A stretch of DNA of 5,954 bases from Candidatus Krumholzibacteriia bacterium (GCA_028706585.1 JAQTVX010000143.1:1-5954), one strand, 5' to 3'; shown: positions 1-5,288, counted from the stretch's first letter. Made by a program: numbers and translations. Notes: a model not told the origin generated them from the sequence alone.

Positions 1-43
1 CTCCGGCCGCCCGGAGCAAGATAATGCTCGGTCGGCCCGACCG
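1..43. repeat. two short GC-rich inverted repeats at the left edge
   Basis: Two perfect dyads lie side by side. CTCCGG at 1-6 pairs with CCGGAG at 11-16 across a 4-base loop, and CGGTCGG at 29-35 pairs with CCGACCG at 37-43 around a single central base. Neither is followed by a T-run on either strand, so neither is a convincing intrinsic terminator. They may be the tail of an upstream gene's 3' region that lies outside the window, or chance dyads in GC-rich DNA. Confidence 0.3.
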
Positions 44-72
44 CCGGCTTTCCGCGCTCGCCGCCTTTGCTC

Positions 73-101
73 TTGTCCTCGCCGCGTTTAGATCCTATAC
101 T
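73..101 (+). promoter_or_regulatory. sigma70-type promoter for trxB-fabL
   Basis: A -35 box TTGTCC (73-78; 4 of 6 consensus) and a -10 box TATACT (96-101; 5 of 6) are separated by an optimal 17 bases. Transcription would begin near 108, giving a leader of about 24 nucleotides that contains the trxB Shine-Dalgarno site. The promoter lies inside the open frame that extends upstream of trxB, which supports the start at 132 over earlier ATGs. Confidence 0.65.
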
Positions 102-119
102 GCAACCCTCGGAAGACTT

Positions 120-124
120 GGAGG
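120..124 (+). promoter_or_regulatory. Shine-Dalgarno site fixing the trxB start
   Basis: GGAGG lies 7 bases upstream of the ATG at 132. It supports this start over the in-frame ATG at 24, which would add 36 residues not found in the family. Confidence 0.8.
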
Positions 125-131
125 ACAAATC

Positions 132-1064
132 ATGTATGACGTCACCATCATCGGATCGGGTCCCGCGGGGCTAACGGCGGCCATCTACACGCGCCGCGCG
201 GAGCTCGCGACGCTCGTCGTCTCGGGCGCACAGCCCGGCGGCCAGCTCACGATCACGTCTGCAGTGGATAATTTTCCGGGGTTCCCCGACGGCATCGAGG
301 GACCGGAGCTCATGGATCGCATTCGCCGGCAGGCCGAGAAATTCGGCGCCGAATTCGACGCCGGAGAGGTGACGGCCGTGGACATCGATACGCAGCCCTT
401 CAGGATCTCGATCGGAAAAAAGACGATCGACACGCGCGCGATCATCATCGCCACGGGCTCCGCATGCCGCTGGCTCGGGCTCGAATCGGAGCTCAAGCTC
501 CGCGGAAAAGGCGTCTCTGCGTGCGCGACGTGCGACGGCTTCTTTTTCACCGGCAAACGGGTGGCGGTCATAGGCGGCGGCGACGCCGCCATCGAGGAGG
601 CAACGTTCCTCACGAGATTCGCGAGCCGCGTGACGATCGTGCATCGCCGCGGCGAGCTTCGCGCGTCGAGGGCGATGCAGAAAAGGGCGTTGGACAATCC
701 AAAGATCGACTATGAATGGAACTCGGTCGTCGAGGACATCCTCGATCCGGCGCAGAACCGCGTCACCGCGCTCGTCCTCAAGAACGTCGAGACCGGCGCC
801 AGAAAAGAGCTCCCCGTCGACGGCGTTTTCGTCGCGGTCGGCCACGAGCCCGCGACGGCCGTGTTCAGGGGAAAGATCGAGCTCGACGCCAAGGGCTACA
901 TCGTGACTGACGGCACGAGAACATCCGTGCCGGGCATATTCGCCGCGGGCGACGTTCATGACTCCCGCTATCGACAGGCTGTCTCCGCCGCCGGGAGCGG
1001 ATGCCGGGCCGCGATCGACGCGCTGAAGTTCCTCGCCGGAGAGGACGCCCTTCCCGGATGGTGA
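132..1064 (+). CDS. trxB: thioredoxin reductase (NADPH), TrxB
   Basis: Flavoenzyme that transfers electrons from NADPH through FAD and a CxxC disulfide to thioredoxin in the cytoplasm. The 310-residue product is the normal length for the low-molecular-weight bacterial class. Visible in order: the FAD dinucleotide-binding motif GSGPAG (8-13), a conserved GGQL segment (37-40), the redox-active CATC (Cys131/Cys134) followed by DGFF, the NADPH-site motif GGGDAA (148-153), HRRGELR (171-177; the HRRxxxR pattern is the known NADPH-specific signature), and the second FAD motif FAAGDVHD (270-277) followed by YRQ. No key residue is missing. The start at 132 is supported by GGAGG 7 bases upstream and by the family N-terminus. 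The stop lies 5 bases before the fabL ATG, so the two genes are probably co-transcribed. Ferredoxin- or glutaredoxin-linked TrxB-like enzymes are alternatives, but the CATC and HRR motifs favour true TrxB. Confidence 0.95.
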   Translation: MYDVTIIGSGPAGLTAAIYTRRAELATLVVSGAQPGGQLTITSAVDNFPGFPDGIEGPELMDRIRRQAEKFGAEFDAGEVTAVDIDTQPFRISIGKKTIDTRAIIIATGSACRWLGLESELKLRGKGVSACATCDGFFFTGKRVAVIGGGDAAIEEATFLTRFASRVTIVHRRGELRASRAMQKRALDNPKIDYEWNSVVEDILDPAQNRVTALVLKNVETGARKELPVDGVFVAVGHEPATAVFRGKIELDAKGYIVTDGTRTSVPGIFAAGDVHDSRYRQAVSAAGSGCRAAIDALKFLAGEDALPGW

Positions 1065-1069
1065 ACGGC

Positions 1070-1819
1070 ATGGAGCAATTTCACGGAAGAAGGGCTCTCG
1101 TAACGGGCGGATCGAGGGGGATCGGGCGCGCGATCGCCCTCAGACTCGCCGGCCTCGGCGCCTCCGTCGCGATCAACTACGTGAAGAACGAAGAGACCGC
1201 CGAAGCGACGGCCCGGGAGATCGAAGGGCTCGGCCGGTCCGCTCTCAGGGTGAAGGCCGACGTTTCGGATCCGAAGGAGATCAAGAGACTTTTCGCCACG
1301 GTGAAGGAGTCGTTCGGCGGGCTCGACATCTTCGTATCGAACGCCGTATCGGGCGTCATCGGCCCCGCGACGCGCATCGGACGATTCGGCTGGGACCTCG
1401 CCATCAACGCGAACGCGCGCGCCTTCATGATCGGCGCGCAGGAAGCGGCCAAGATCTTCCCCGAATCGGGCGGAAAGATCGTCGCGGTGTCGTCGATCGG
1501 GAGTTTCACCTGCCTGAGCGGCTACGCCGCGGTCGGCGCAAGCAAGGCGGCGCTCGAAGCGCTCGTCAGATACTTCGCGAGAGAGCTCGCTCCGCGCAAC
1601 ATCAACGTGAACGCCGTCTCCGGCGGCCCGGTGGAAACCGCGGCGCTCGATTATTTCCCCGACAAGGAGCGGCTCCTCGAGGAATGGAAAGACAGAACGC
1701 CGGCGCACCGCATCGCGAGGCCCGAGGAGATTGCATCCGTCGCGGTATTCCTCGTCTCGGACGGGTCCTCCTGGATCCAGGGACAAACAATCGTGGTGGA
1801 CGGAGGGCTCACCCTCTGA
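1070..1819 (+). CDS. fabL: enoyl-[acyl-carrier-protein] reductase III, FabL-type SDR
   Basis: Short-chain dehydrogenase of 249 residues, close to FabL's usual 250. FabL catalyses NADPH-dependent reduction of trans-2-enoyl-ACP, the last step of each fatty acid elongation cycle. Seen: cofactor loop TGGSRGIG (12-19), an NAVSG segment (91-95), SSIGS (141-145), Tyr152 and Lys159 spaced Y-x6-K, then NAVSGG (181-186) and GQTIVVDGG (238-246). The Y-x6-K spacing is known for enoyl-ACP reductases FabI and FabL, whereas ketoacyl reductase FabG uses Y-x3-K; here the position three before the spacer's Lys pairing is Val155, so the FabG geometry is absent. From memory, the N-terminus, NAVSG segment and C-terminal half resemble Bacillus subtilis FabL. 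The ATG at 1070 (MEQ...) matches the FabL N-terminus. An in-frame ATG at 1058 and GTG at 1061 overlap the end of trxB and are less likely; a weak GGTGA lies 5 bases before 1070. A generic SDR of other substrate range is the main alternative. Confidence 0.8.
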   Translation: MEQFHGRRALVTGGSRGIGRAIALRLAGLGASVAINYVKNEETAEATAREIEGLGRSALRVKADVSDPKEIKRLFATVKESFGGLDIFVSNAVSGVIGPATRIGRFGWDLAINANARAFMIGAQEAAKIFPESGGKIVAVSSIGSFTCLSGYAAVGASKAALEALVRYFARELAPRNINVNAVSGGPVETAALDYFPDKERLLEEWKDRTPAHRIARPEEIASVAVFLVSDGSSWIQGQTIVVDGGLTL

Positions 1820-1851
1820 AAAAAATCCGCCCGGCCGCAGCCGGGCGGATT
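1819..1851 (-). terminator. intrinsic terminator of the minus-strand ferritin-like gene
   Basis: The 12-base arm 1824-1835 pairs perfectly with 1840-1851 around a 4-base loop (1836-1839). Read on the minus strand, the hairpin runs straight into seven U residues (complement of the A-run 1819-1825), the classic rho-independent form. It lies about 31 bases past the stop codon at 1883. On the plus strand no U-run follows, so it should act poorly as a terminator for trxB-fabL, although the fold could protect the 3' end of that mRNA. The U-run overlaps the last base of the fabL stop codon. Confidence 0.9.
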
Positions 1852-1882
1852 GAAGCTCATCTACCGCGAAACGACGGCGGTC

Positions 1883-2404
1883 TCACGCTCCATCCAGATG
1901 GCGGCCTTCCTTCCGCTCCATCCATCCCGAGGGATCGGTGAAATACTCCAGCGTATCCTCCAGAGAGAGCCGATGTTCGCGCTCCATCGAGGCGAGAAGA
2001 GTGAAGAAGCGCTTCTCGGGCTTGTCCTTGGCCTGCGCGGCGAGCTTCTCGTAGAAGGCTTCTCCCTTGTGCTCGAACTCGATCGCCGCCTTGACCGCGG
2101 CCACATCGTCAGCATCGCTCTGAGGCGAGCTCGTCGCCTCTTTGACCAGCCTGCCGAGCGCATCGGCGACCCTCGTCGGGATGTCGAGCGAAAATGCAGC
2201 GGGCCACTTGCTCCGCTCGGCCAGTTTCTTGTGGAGCTCGACGAGTCGCCTGTAATGCTCGTTTTCGTCGGCCGCGATCGACTCGAACATCTGCCTGCCG
2301 AGCGCGTCCTTCGTGCGCCTCGCATGCGCCAGGTAGAAATCCCTCTCCTTCTCCTCGTTGGTCAGAGCTAGCTTGAGAGCCTCGAGCTTGTCCTTGCTGT
2401 CCAC
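1883..2404 (-). CDS. ferritin-like / rubrerythrin-type diiron protein without rubredoxin domain (copy 1)
   Basis: A 173-residue, almost wholly helical protein with the four-helix ferritin-like pattern. Helix A (about 5-30) has E17/E18 and the F23-Y24 pair. Helix B has E47-x2-H50. Helix C (about 98-126) has E111 and an FY pair at 117-118. Helix D has E141-x2-H144. The two Glu/FY helices and two ExxH helices are the known diiron layout of rubrerythrins, which reduce peroxide or handle iron in the cytoplasm. There are no cysteines, so the rubredoxin domain of classical rubrerythrin is absent and electrons would have to come from a separate partner. The C-terminal stretch TDPSGW followed by a charged tail is familiar from this family. 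The start is the GTG at 2404, chosen because GGAGGTGG sits 6 bases upstream; an in-frame ATG at 2467 would add 21 Gly/Arg-rich residues outside the fold. The gene is divergent from a second ferritin-like gene at 2597. The exact reaction cannot be read from the sequence. Confidence 0.85.
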   Translation of the reverse strand: MDSKDKLEALKLALTNEEKERDFYLAHARRTKDALGRQMFESIAADENEHYRRLVELHKKLAERSKWPAAFSLDIPTRVADALGRLVKEATSSPQSDADDVAAVKAAIEFEHKGEAFYEKLAAQAKDKPEKRFFTLLASMEREHRLSLEDTLEYFTDPSGWMERKEGRHLDGA

Positions 2405-2410
2405 GGCGTT

Positions 2411-2418
2411 CCACCTCC
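2411..2418 (-). promoter_or_regulatory. Shine-Dalgarno site deciding a GTG start
   Basis: On the minus strand GGAGGTGG ends 6 bases before the GTG at 2404. It is a near-perfect anti-SD match and argues against the longer ATG start at 2467, whose upstream AAGG is much weaker. Confidence 0.8.
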
Positions 2419-2474
2419 GGCACTTGATCCCCGTCTTCCGCTGCCCTCCGCGATCGAACCCCTCCATACTGCCC

Positions 2475-2504
2475 TTGACACGCGGTCGAGCCGAACGGTA
2501 TCAT
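2475..2504 (+). promoter_or_regulatory. strong sigma70-type promoter for ferritin-like gene 2
   Basis: A perfect -35 box TTGACA (2475-2480) is followed after 18 bases by TATCAT (2499-2504; 5 of 6 consensus). Transcription would start near 2511, leaving a leader of about 85 nucleotides before the ATG at 2597. The opposite strand of 2500-2505 reads TATGAT, a possible -10 box for the divergent gene, but I find no good -35 for it at 16-18 bases. Confidence 0.75.
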
Positions 2505-2521
2505 AAGTAATAACTTTTACG

Positions 2522-2560
2522 ACTTGCCATCCATAAGGTAATTTTGCCTTCGATGCAAGT
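2522..2560 (+). promoter_or_regulatory. nested stem-loop in the 5' leader of ferritin-like gene 2
   Basis: ACTTGC-C-ATC (2522-2531) pairs with GATGCAAGT (2552-2560) as nine base pairs with one bulged C at 2528. Inside it AAGGTA (2535-2540) pairs with TGCCTT (2545-2550), including one G-U pair, across a 4-base loop. The structure starts about 11 bases into the predicted transcript and ends about 24 bases before the Shine-Dalgarno site. It could be an mRNA element (stability or translation control) or, as a DNA dyad, an operator for the divergent promoter region. It has no U-run after it, so it is not a terminator. Its function is inference only. Confidence 0.5.
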
Positions 2561-2596
2561 AAAGGGAAAATTGACTCGAGCGGAAAGGACCGGCCC

Positions 2597-3103
2597 ATGG
2601 CGCGCGAACGCGATCTCACGACGCTAGAGGTTCTCGCAATCGCCATCAAATCCGAAATCGAGGCGATCAAGCTCTACAACCGCATGAAGGAGAAATCGAA
2701 CAATTCCGATCTCCAGACGAAGCTCAGCTTCCTCATCGATCAGGAGAAGAACCATGAGAGGATTCTCACCGAGGCATACCGAAAGAAGTTCCCCGGCGTG
2801 GAGCTGAGCCTGCCTCAGAAGACGCTGGTCCCGAGCGTCTCGGACGTTCTCTCTCGCGAGGCCACGCTAAAGGAGCTCTTCGGAGCCGCAATGGAAGCGG
2901 AGAGGAAATCGGAGGAGTTCTACATGGCTCTCGCCGACAAGACGCACGACCAGAGCAGCCGATCGATACTCGAATACCTCGCGAGCATGGAGCGGAGCCA
3001 TCTTTCGATCCTCGAGGCCGAGTTCCGGCAGCTCGAGTTCTCCGAAGACTACAACACCGATGATTTTCTCAGAGGCGAACGCCTGATGAACGTCGGTCCC
3101 TGA
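2597..3103 (+). CDS. ferritin-like / rubrerythrin-type diiron protein without rubredoxin domain (copy 2)
   Basis: A 168-residue helical protein of the same fold as the divergent neighbour but clearly diverged from it. Helix A carries E20/E22 and Tyr27. Helix B has E50-x2-H53. Helix C has E100/E102 and the F108-Y109 pair. Helix D has E132-x2-H135. This is the diiron set of rubrerythrin-like proteins, so a role in peroxide reduction or iron handling in the cytoplasm is likely from family knowledge. It contains no cysteine and hence no rubredoxin domain. The last 20 or so residues are acidic and lie outside the four-helix core. The ATG at 2597 has AAAGGA (2584-2589) 7 bases upstream. The gene is driven by its own promoter at 2475-2504 behind a structured leader. 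Its stop lies only 13 bases from the stop of the convergent M64 peptidase gene, with no clear terminator between them. Substrate and partner cannot be assigned. Confidence 0.85.
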   Translation: MARERDLTTLEVLAIAIKSEIEAIKLYNRMKEKSNNSDLQTKLSFLIDQEKNHERILTEAYRKKFPGVELSLPQKTLVPSVSDVLSREATLKELFGAAMEAERKSEEFYMALADKTHDQSSRSILEYLASMERSHLSILEAEFRQLEFSEDYNTDDFLRGERLMNVGP

Positions 3104-3116
3104 GCGGTCCGCGCGT

Positions 3117-4409
3117 TCACTTGGTGTAGAAATCGACCATCCTATCGATCGCGCGCGCGCAGACCGGGCAGAAGGGAACCACCCTCTTCGAGAACATGAT
3201 GCAGTCGCGGCTCGGTCTGAAGAGCCCCTTGGCCGCGTACCCGGCACCCTCGAAGCATCCGACGACACCGGCGTGAATCGAGTCGTCCGGCGTCGGGATC
3301 GGCGTTCCGGAGCCGATGAGATCCCCCCACTTGACCTTCGCCGTGTCGAGAAGCGCCGTGATGTTCGGCTCCCAGGGCTCCATCCCCTTCGGGTAGATGT
3401 CGTTGTAGGCGACCTCCGAGCTGTAGTACTCGTCGCCGAGCCCCGCGAAGGCGTGCCCGAACTCATGCACGAACACGTATCCACTGAACTCGTTATCCAC
3501 GCTCGCATCCGAGTAAAGGTTGTAGATGCCTCCTCCCCCGTACCGCTTCGCGTTCGCGAGAATGATGACGATGTCGTACGGAACGTTGCCCGCGATGTCG
3601 CGCACTGCCTTGTTGGAATAGGTGAGCATGTAGCGCGGAATATCGAACGCGTTGAAGGACAGGCCGAGAACATTCGAGCGGTACTTGCCCTCGCGCGGCT
3701 CGTCTACGCCGGAGTCCGCGGACACCGGTTCGAGAAGCCGCACGTTGAAATCGCGCTTCCTGCTTTTGAATGGCTCCGTATTGAACAGCACGCCCAGCAG
3801 CCGCTCGGCGTCATTGCGCAGCTTGTGCAACTCGTTGGCGTCATACCCGTCGCCGAGGATGGCGATGTCCACCTTGGAAGCGGAAGGGCCGCCGTCGATG
3901 AGCTCGACCGAGCGGACACCCCTGGATCTGCGTTCAGTGACGACGTGATAGTCGGCGGGATCGACTACCAGATCGAACGCCGGCTTGAACACGTTGCTGC
4001 GGTCCCTCGTGTCGATCCGCACCTGCACCTTCCCCCTCGGCAGCGGAATGATCAACGATTCGTGAAACGTGCGCGCGAAGCCGGCGATAGCCTCGTCGGT
4101 CGTTTTCCATTCGTCGAACAACGAGCAATAGCCCCTCGAGTAGATCATGGCGTTCGTCTCAAGATCGAACACCCGGACGATGCAGCTTCCCAGGTTGAGG
4201 GTATCGATGAGGTTGTGCGGATTGCCGGCCCAGAACGGTTCCACCATGACCTCGTCGAGGCTGTAGATATCCGTTCGGGCGTCGCCCGTGTGATAGAGAT
4301 CGATCCTGAGCGACTGCGGGGCGAAGTACCGGTCGAACTCGGATCGTTCGGCCGCGACAACCCGGGTGCTCATGATAATCGAGAGCACCAACACGCAGAG
4401 ACGACGCAT
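3117..4409 (-). CDS. secreted zinc metallopeptidase, M64 (IgA peptidase) family
   Basis: A 430-residue protein with an export signal: basic MRR, a hydrophobic run (about 4-14) and a likely cleavage near RVVAA (16-20). The region of about 30-155 is beta-rich and resembles the M64 N-terminal domain. The catalytic domain begins near DIAILGDGYD (181-190) and contains HEFGH (His315, Glu316, His319) followed by GLGDEYY (323-329). Asp326 is a plausible third zinc ligand; this extended motif is characteristic of family M64, whose founding member cleaves IgA. C-terminal cysteines at 385, 403, 414 and 417, the last two as CPVC, also fit the family and may form disulfides outside the cytoplasm. The ATG at 4409 has AAGGAGGT 5 bases upstream; the frame is open for 25 more codons, but those lack a signal peptide. 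It follows nth on the same strand after 55 bases. The substrate is unknown: an environmental bacterium need not target IgA, so general extracellular or periplasmic proteolysis is a safer call. Confidence 0.85.
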   Translation of the reverse strand: MRRLCVLVLSIIMSTRVVAAERSEFDRYFAPQSLRIDLYHTGDARTDIYSLDEVMVEPFWAGNPHNLIDTLNLGSCIVRVFDLETNAMIYSRGYCSLFDEWKTTDEAIAGFARTFHESLIIPLPRGKVQVRIDTRDRSNVFKPAFDLVVDPADYHVVTERRSRGVRSVELIDGGPSASKVDIAILGDGYDANELHKLRNDAERLLGVLFNTEPFKSRKRDFNVRLLEPVSADSGVDEPREGKYRSNVLGLSFNAFDIPRYMLTYSNKAVRDIAGNVPYDIVIILANAKRYGGGGIYNLYSDASVDNEFSGYVFVHEFGHAFAGLGDEYYSSEVAYNDIYPKGMEPWEPNITALLDTAKVKWGDLIGSGTPIPTPDDSIHAGVVGCFEGAGYAAKGLFRPSRDCIMFSKRVVPFCPVCARAIDRMVDFYTK

Positions 4410-4414
4410 CGTTG

Positions 4415-4422
4415 ACCTCCTT
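4415..4422 (-). promoter_or_regulatory. Shine-Dalgarno site deciding the peptidase start
   Basis: On the minus strand AAGGAGGT ends 5 bases before the ATG at 4409. It is a full match to the consensus and places the start directly before the signal peptide. Confidence 0.85.
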
Positions 4423-4432
4423 GCGTTTACCG

Positions 4433-4448
4433 GCGGCGCATCCGCCGC
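4433..4448 (-). repeat. small GC hairpin between nth and the peptidase gene
   Basis: GCGGCG (4433-4438) pairs perfectly with CGCCGC (4443-4448) across a 4-base loop, between the nth stop and the peptidase Shine-Dalgarno site. No U-run follows on the minus strand, so it is not a standard terminator. It might reduce readthrough or mark an mRNA processing point. Confidence 0.4.
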
Positions 4449-4464
4449 TTCCATCGCGGCTCTC

Positions 4465-5184
4465 TCAGCGCGAATGCGTGACACCGGCGCGCGTACACTC
4501 CCGCCGCAGCGTGCACTTCGAGCAGCGCGGCGATACCGGCGCGCAGATCGTTTTTCCGAACGTGACCAGAAGATCGTTTATCTCGAGCCAGTGCCTCTTG
4601 GGAAGCACCGCGCGCAGGGACGCCTCGGTCTCCGCGGGACTGGCCGTTCTGATGATCCCCAGCCGGTTCACGACCCGGTGAACGTGCGTGTCGACGCATA
4701 TCCCGGGAAGAGCGAATCCGAGCGTGAGAACCAGATTCGCCGTTTTCCTTCCGACGCCGGGGAGCGCGAGCAGCCCTTCCATCGTATCCGGAACTCGGCG
4801 CCCCGGCTCGCCGGCGATTTTCGCCGAAAGGGCGCGGATCGCCCTCGCCTTGGTCCGGTAGAATCCGGCGGGGTAGATGAGCTCGGATATCCTCCGCTCC
4901 GCGAGAGCCGCGATACCCCTTGGCGTCGAAGCCGCCGCAAAAAGCCGCCGCGCGGCCTCCTCCGTCACATCGTCCTTCGTGCGCGCGCTGATGACCGTGG
5001 AGACCAGCACCTTGAATGGCGAGCGGCTCCGCCGGGCGATCTCGGTGACCGACGGCGCGCGCTCCCGGTATACGGCCGCCCTCACGGCGGGAACGGCCCG
5101 GTTCAGGAGCGCCGTCGCCGCGCGCCTGCCGCGCGGAAACCACTCGGCCCGCGGCTCCTTCAACGTCGCTGATCCATGCTTCAT
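4465..5184 (-). CDS. nth: endonuclease III (DNA glycosylase / AP lyase), Nth
   Basis: Base-excision repair enzyme that removes oxidised pyrimidines from DNA and nicks at the abasic site. With the start at 5184 it has 239 residues; E. coli Nth has 211. Seen: helix-hairpin-helix LPGVGRKTANLV (141-152) with catalytic Lys147, then VDTHVHR with catalytic Asp165. The Lys-Asp spacing of 18 matches E. coli K120/D138. The [4Fe-4S] ligands are Cys214, 221, 224 and 230 in the exact C-x6-C-x2-C-x5-C pattern. The segment VISARTKDD differs from the E. coli LLSAQATD type and recalls archaeal or thermophile-like Nth. The start is uncertain: the open frame begins at a TTG (5244), and in-frame starts exist at 5193 (GTG), 5190 and 5184 (ATG). 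I chose 5184 because GGTGA lies 5 bases upstream and the extra N-terminal residues are not part of the fold. The gene is divergent from the acyl-CoA dehydrogenase and probably co-transcribed with the peptidase downstream. Confidence 0.92.
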   Translation of the reverse strand: MKHGSATLKEPRAEWFPRGRRAATALLNRAVPAVRAAVYRERAPSVTEIARRSRSPFKVLVSTVISARTKDDVTEEAARRLFAAASTPRGIAALAERRISELIYPAGFYRTKARAIRALSAKIAGEPGRRVPDTMEGLLALPGVGRKTANLVLTLGFALPGICVDTHVHRVVNRLGIIRTASPAETEASLRAVLPKRHWLEINDLLVTFGKTICAPVSPRCSKCTLRRECTRAGVTHSR

Positions 5185-5254
5185 ACGCATCACCGAACCG
5201 ATCCAAGGGTCTCGTACGCTATCACACGACCGGAGCCGCTTCAACTCATTTCCC

Positions 5255-5284
5255 TTGACAGGCCGCTGCGCAGGTTTTTATGCT
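5255..5284 (+). promoter_or_regulatory. sigma70-type promoter for the acyl-CoA dehydrogenase gene
   Basis: A perfect -35 box TTGACA (5255-5260) is followed after 18 bases by TATGCT (5279-5284; 4 of 6 consensus). Transcription would start near 5291, about 24 bases before the ATG. It has the same CCCTTGACA context and the same 18-base spacer as the promoter at 2475-2504. Confidence 0.65.
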
Positions 5285-5288
5285 ATCC

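Noticed and set aside
1..43. GC dyads as a terminator of an upstream gene
   Set aside because: No T-run follows on either strand and the upstream gene is outside the window, so only the dyads are reported.
24..131. In-frame N-terminal extension of TrxB from the ATG at 24, with a hydrophobic Ala/Leu/Phe-rich run resembling a membrane anchor
   Set aside because: A good promoter (73-101) and GGAGG site lie inside it, and the family N-terminus begins exactly at 132.
171..959. Minus-strand 262-codon open frame opposite trxB
   Set aside because: Arg/Asp-rich mirror frame of a strongly recognisable gene, with no family signature.
968..1786. Minus-strand 272-codon open frame opposite fabL
   Set aside because: Mirror frame of a recognisable SDR, without motifs or a ribosome site.
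1850..2371. Plus-strand 173-codon open frame opposite ferritin-like gene 1
   Set aside because: Antisense to a gene with terminator, Shine-Dalgarno site and diiron ligands; the frame's own content is unstructured Arg/Leu-rich sequence.
2405..2467. Longer form of ferritin-like protein 1 from the ATG at 2467
   Set aside because: The extra 21 residues are Gly/Arg-rich and outside the fold. A near-perfect Shine-Dalgarno site sits before the GTG at 2404, and the longer start overlaps nearly to the divergent promoter's -35 box.
2535..2550. AT-rich dyad as a Fur or PerR box
   Set aside because: The sequence does not match either consensus over enough positions; it is better explained as the inner stem of the leader hairpin.
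3273..4415. Plus-strand open frame of 380 codons opposite the M64 peptidase
   Set aside because: Arg/Val/Asp/His-rich composition with no motifs, no ribosome site, and fully antisense to a gene with catalytic motifs and a signal peptide. Typical of GC-rich codon bias.
4366..5172. Plus-strand 268-codon open frame opposite nth
   Set aside because: Low-complexity Arg/Pro-rich translation, antisense to an intact endonuclease III with all catalytic and cluster residues.
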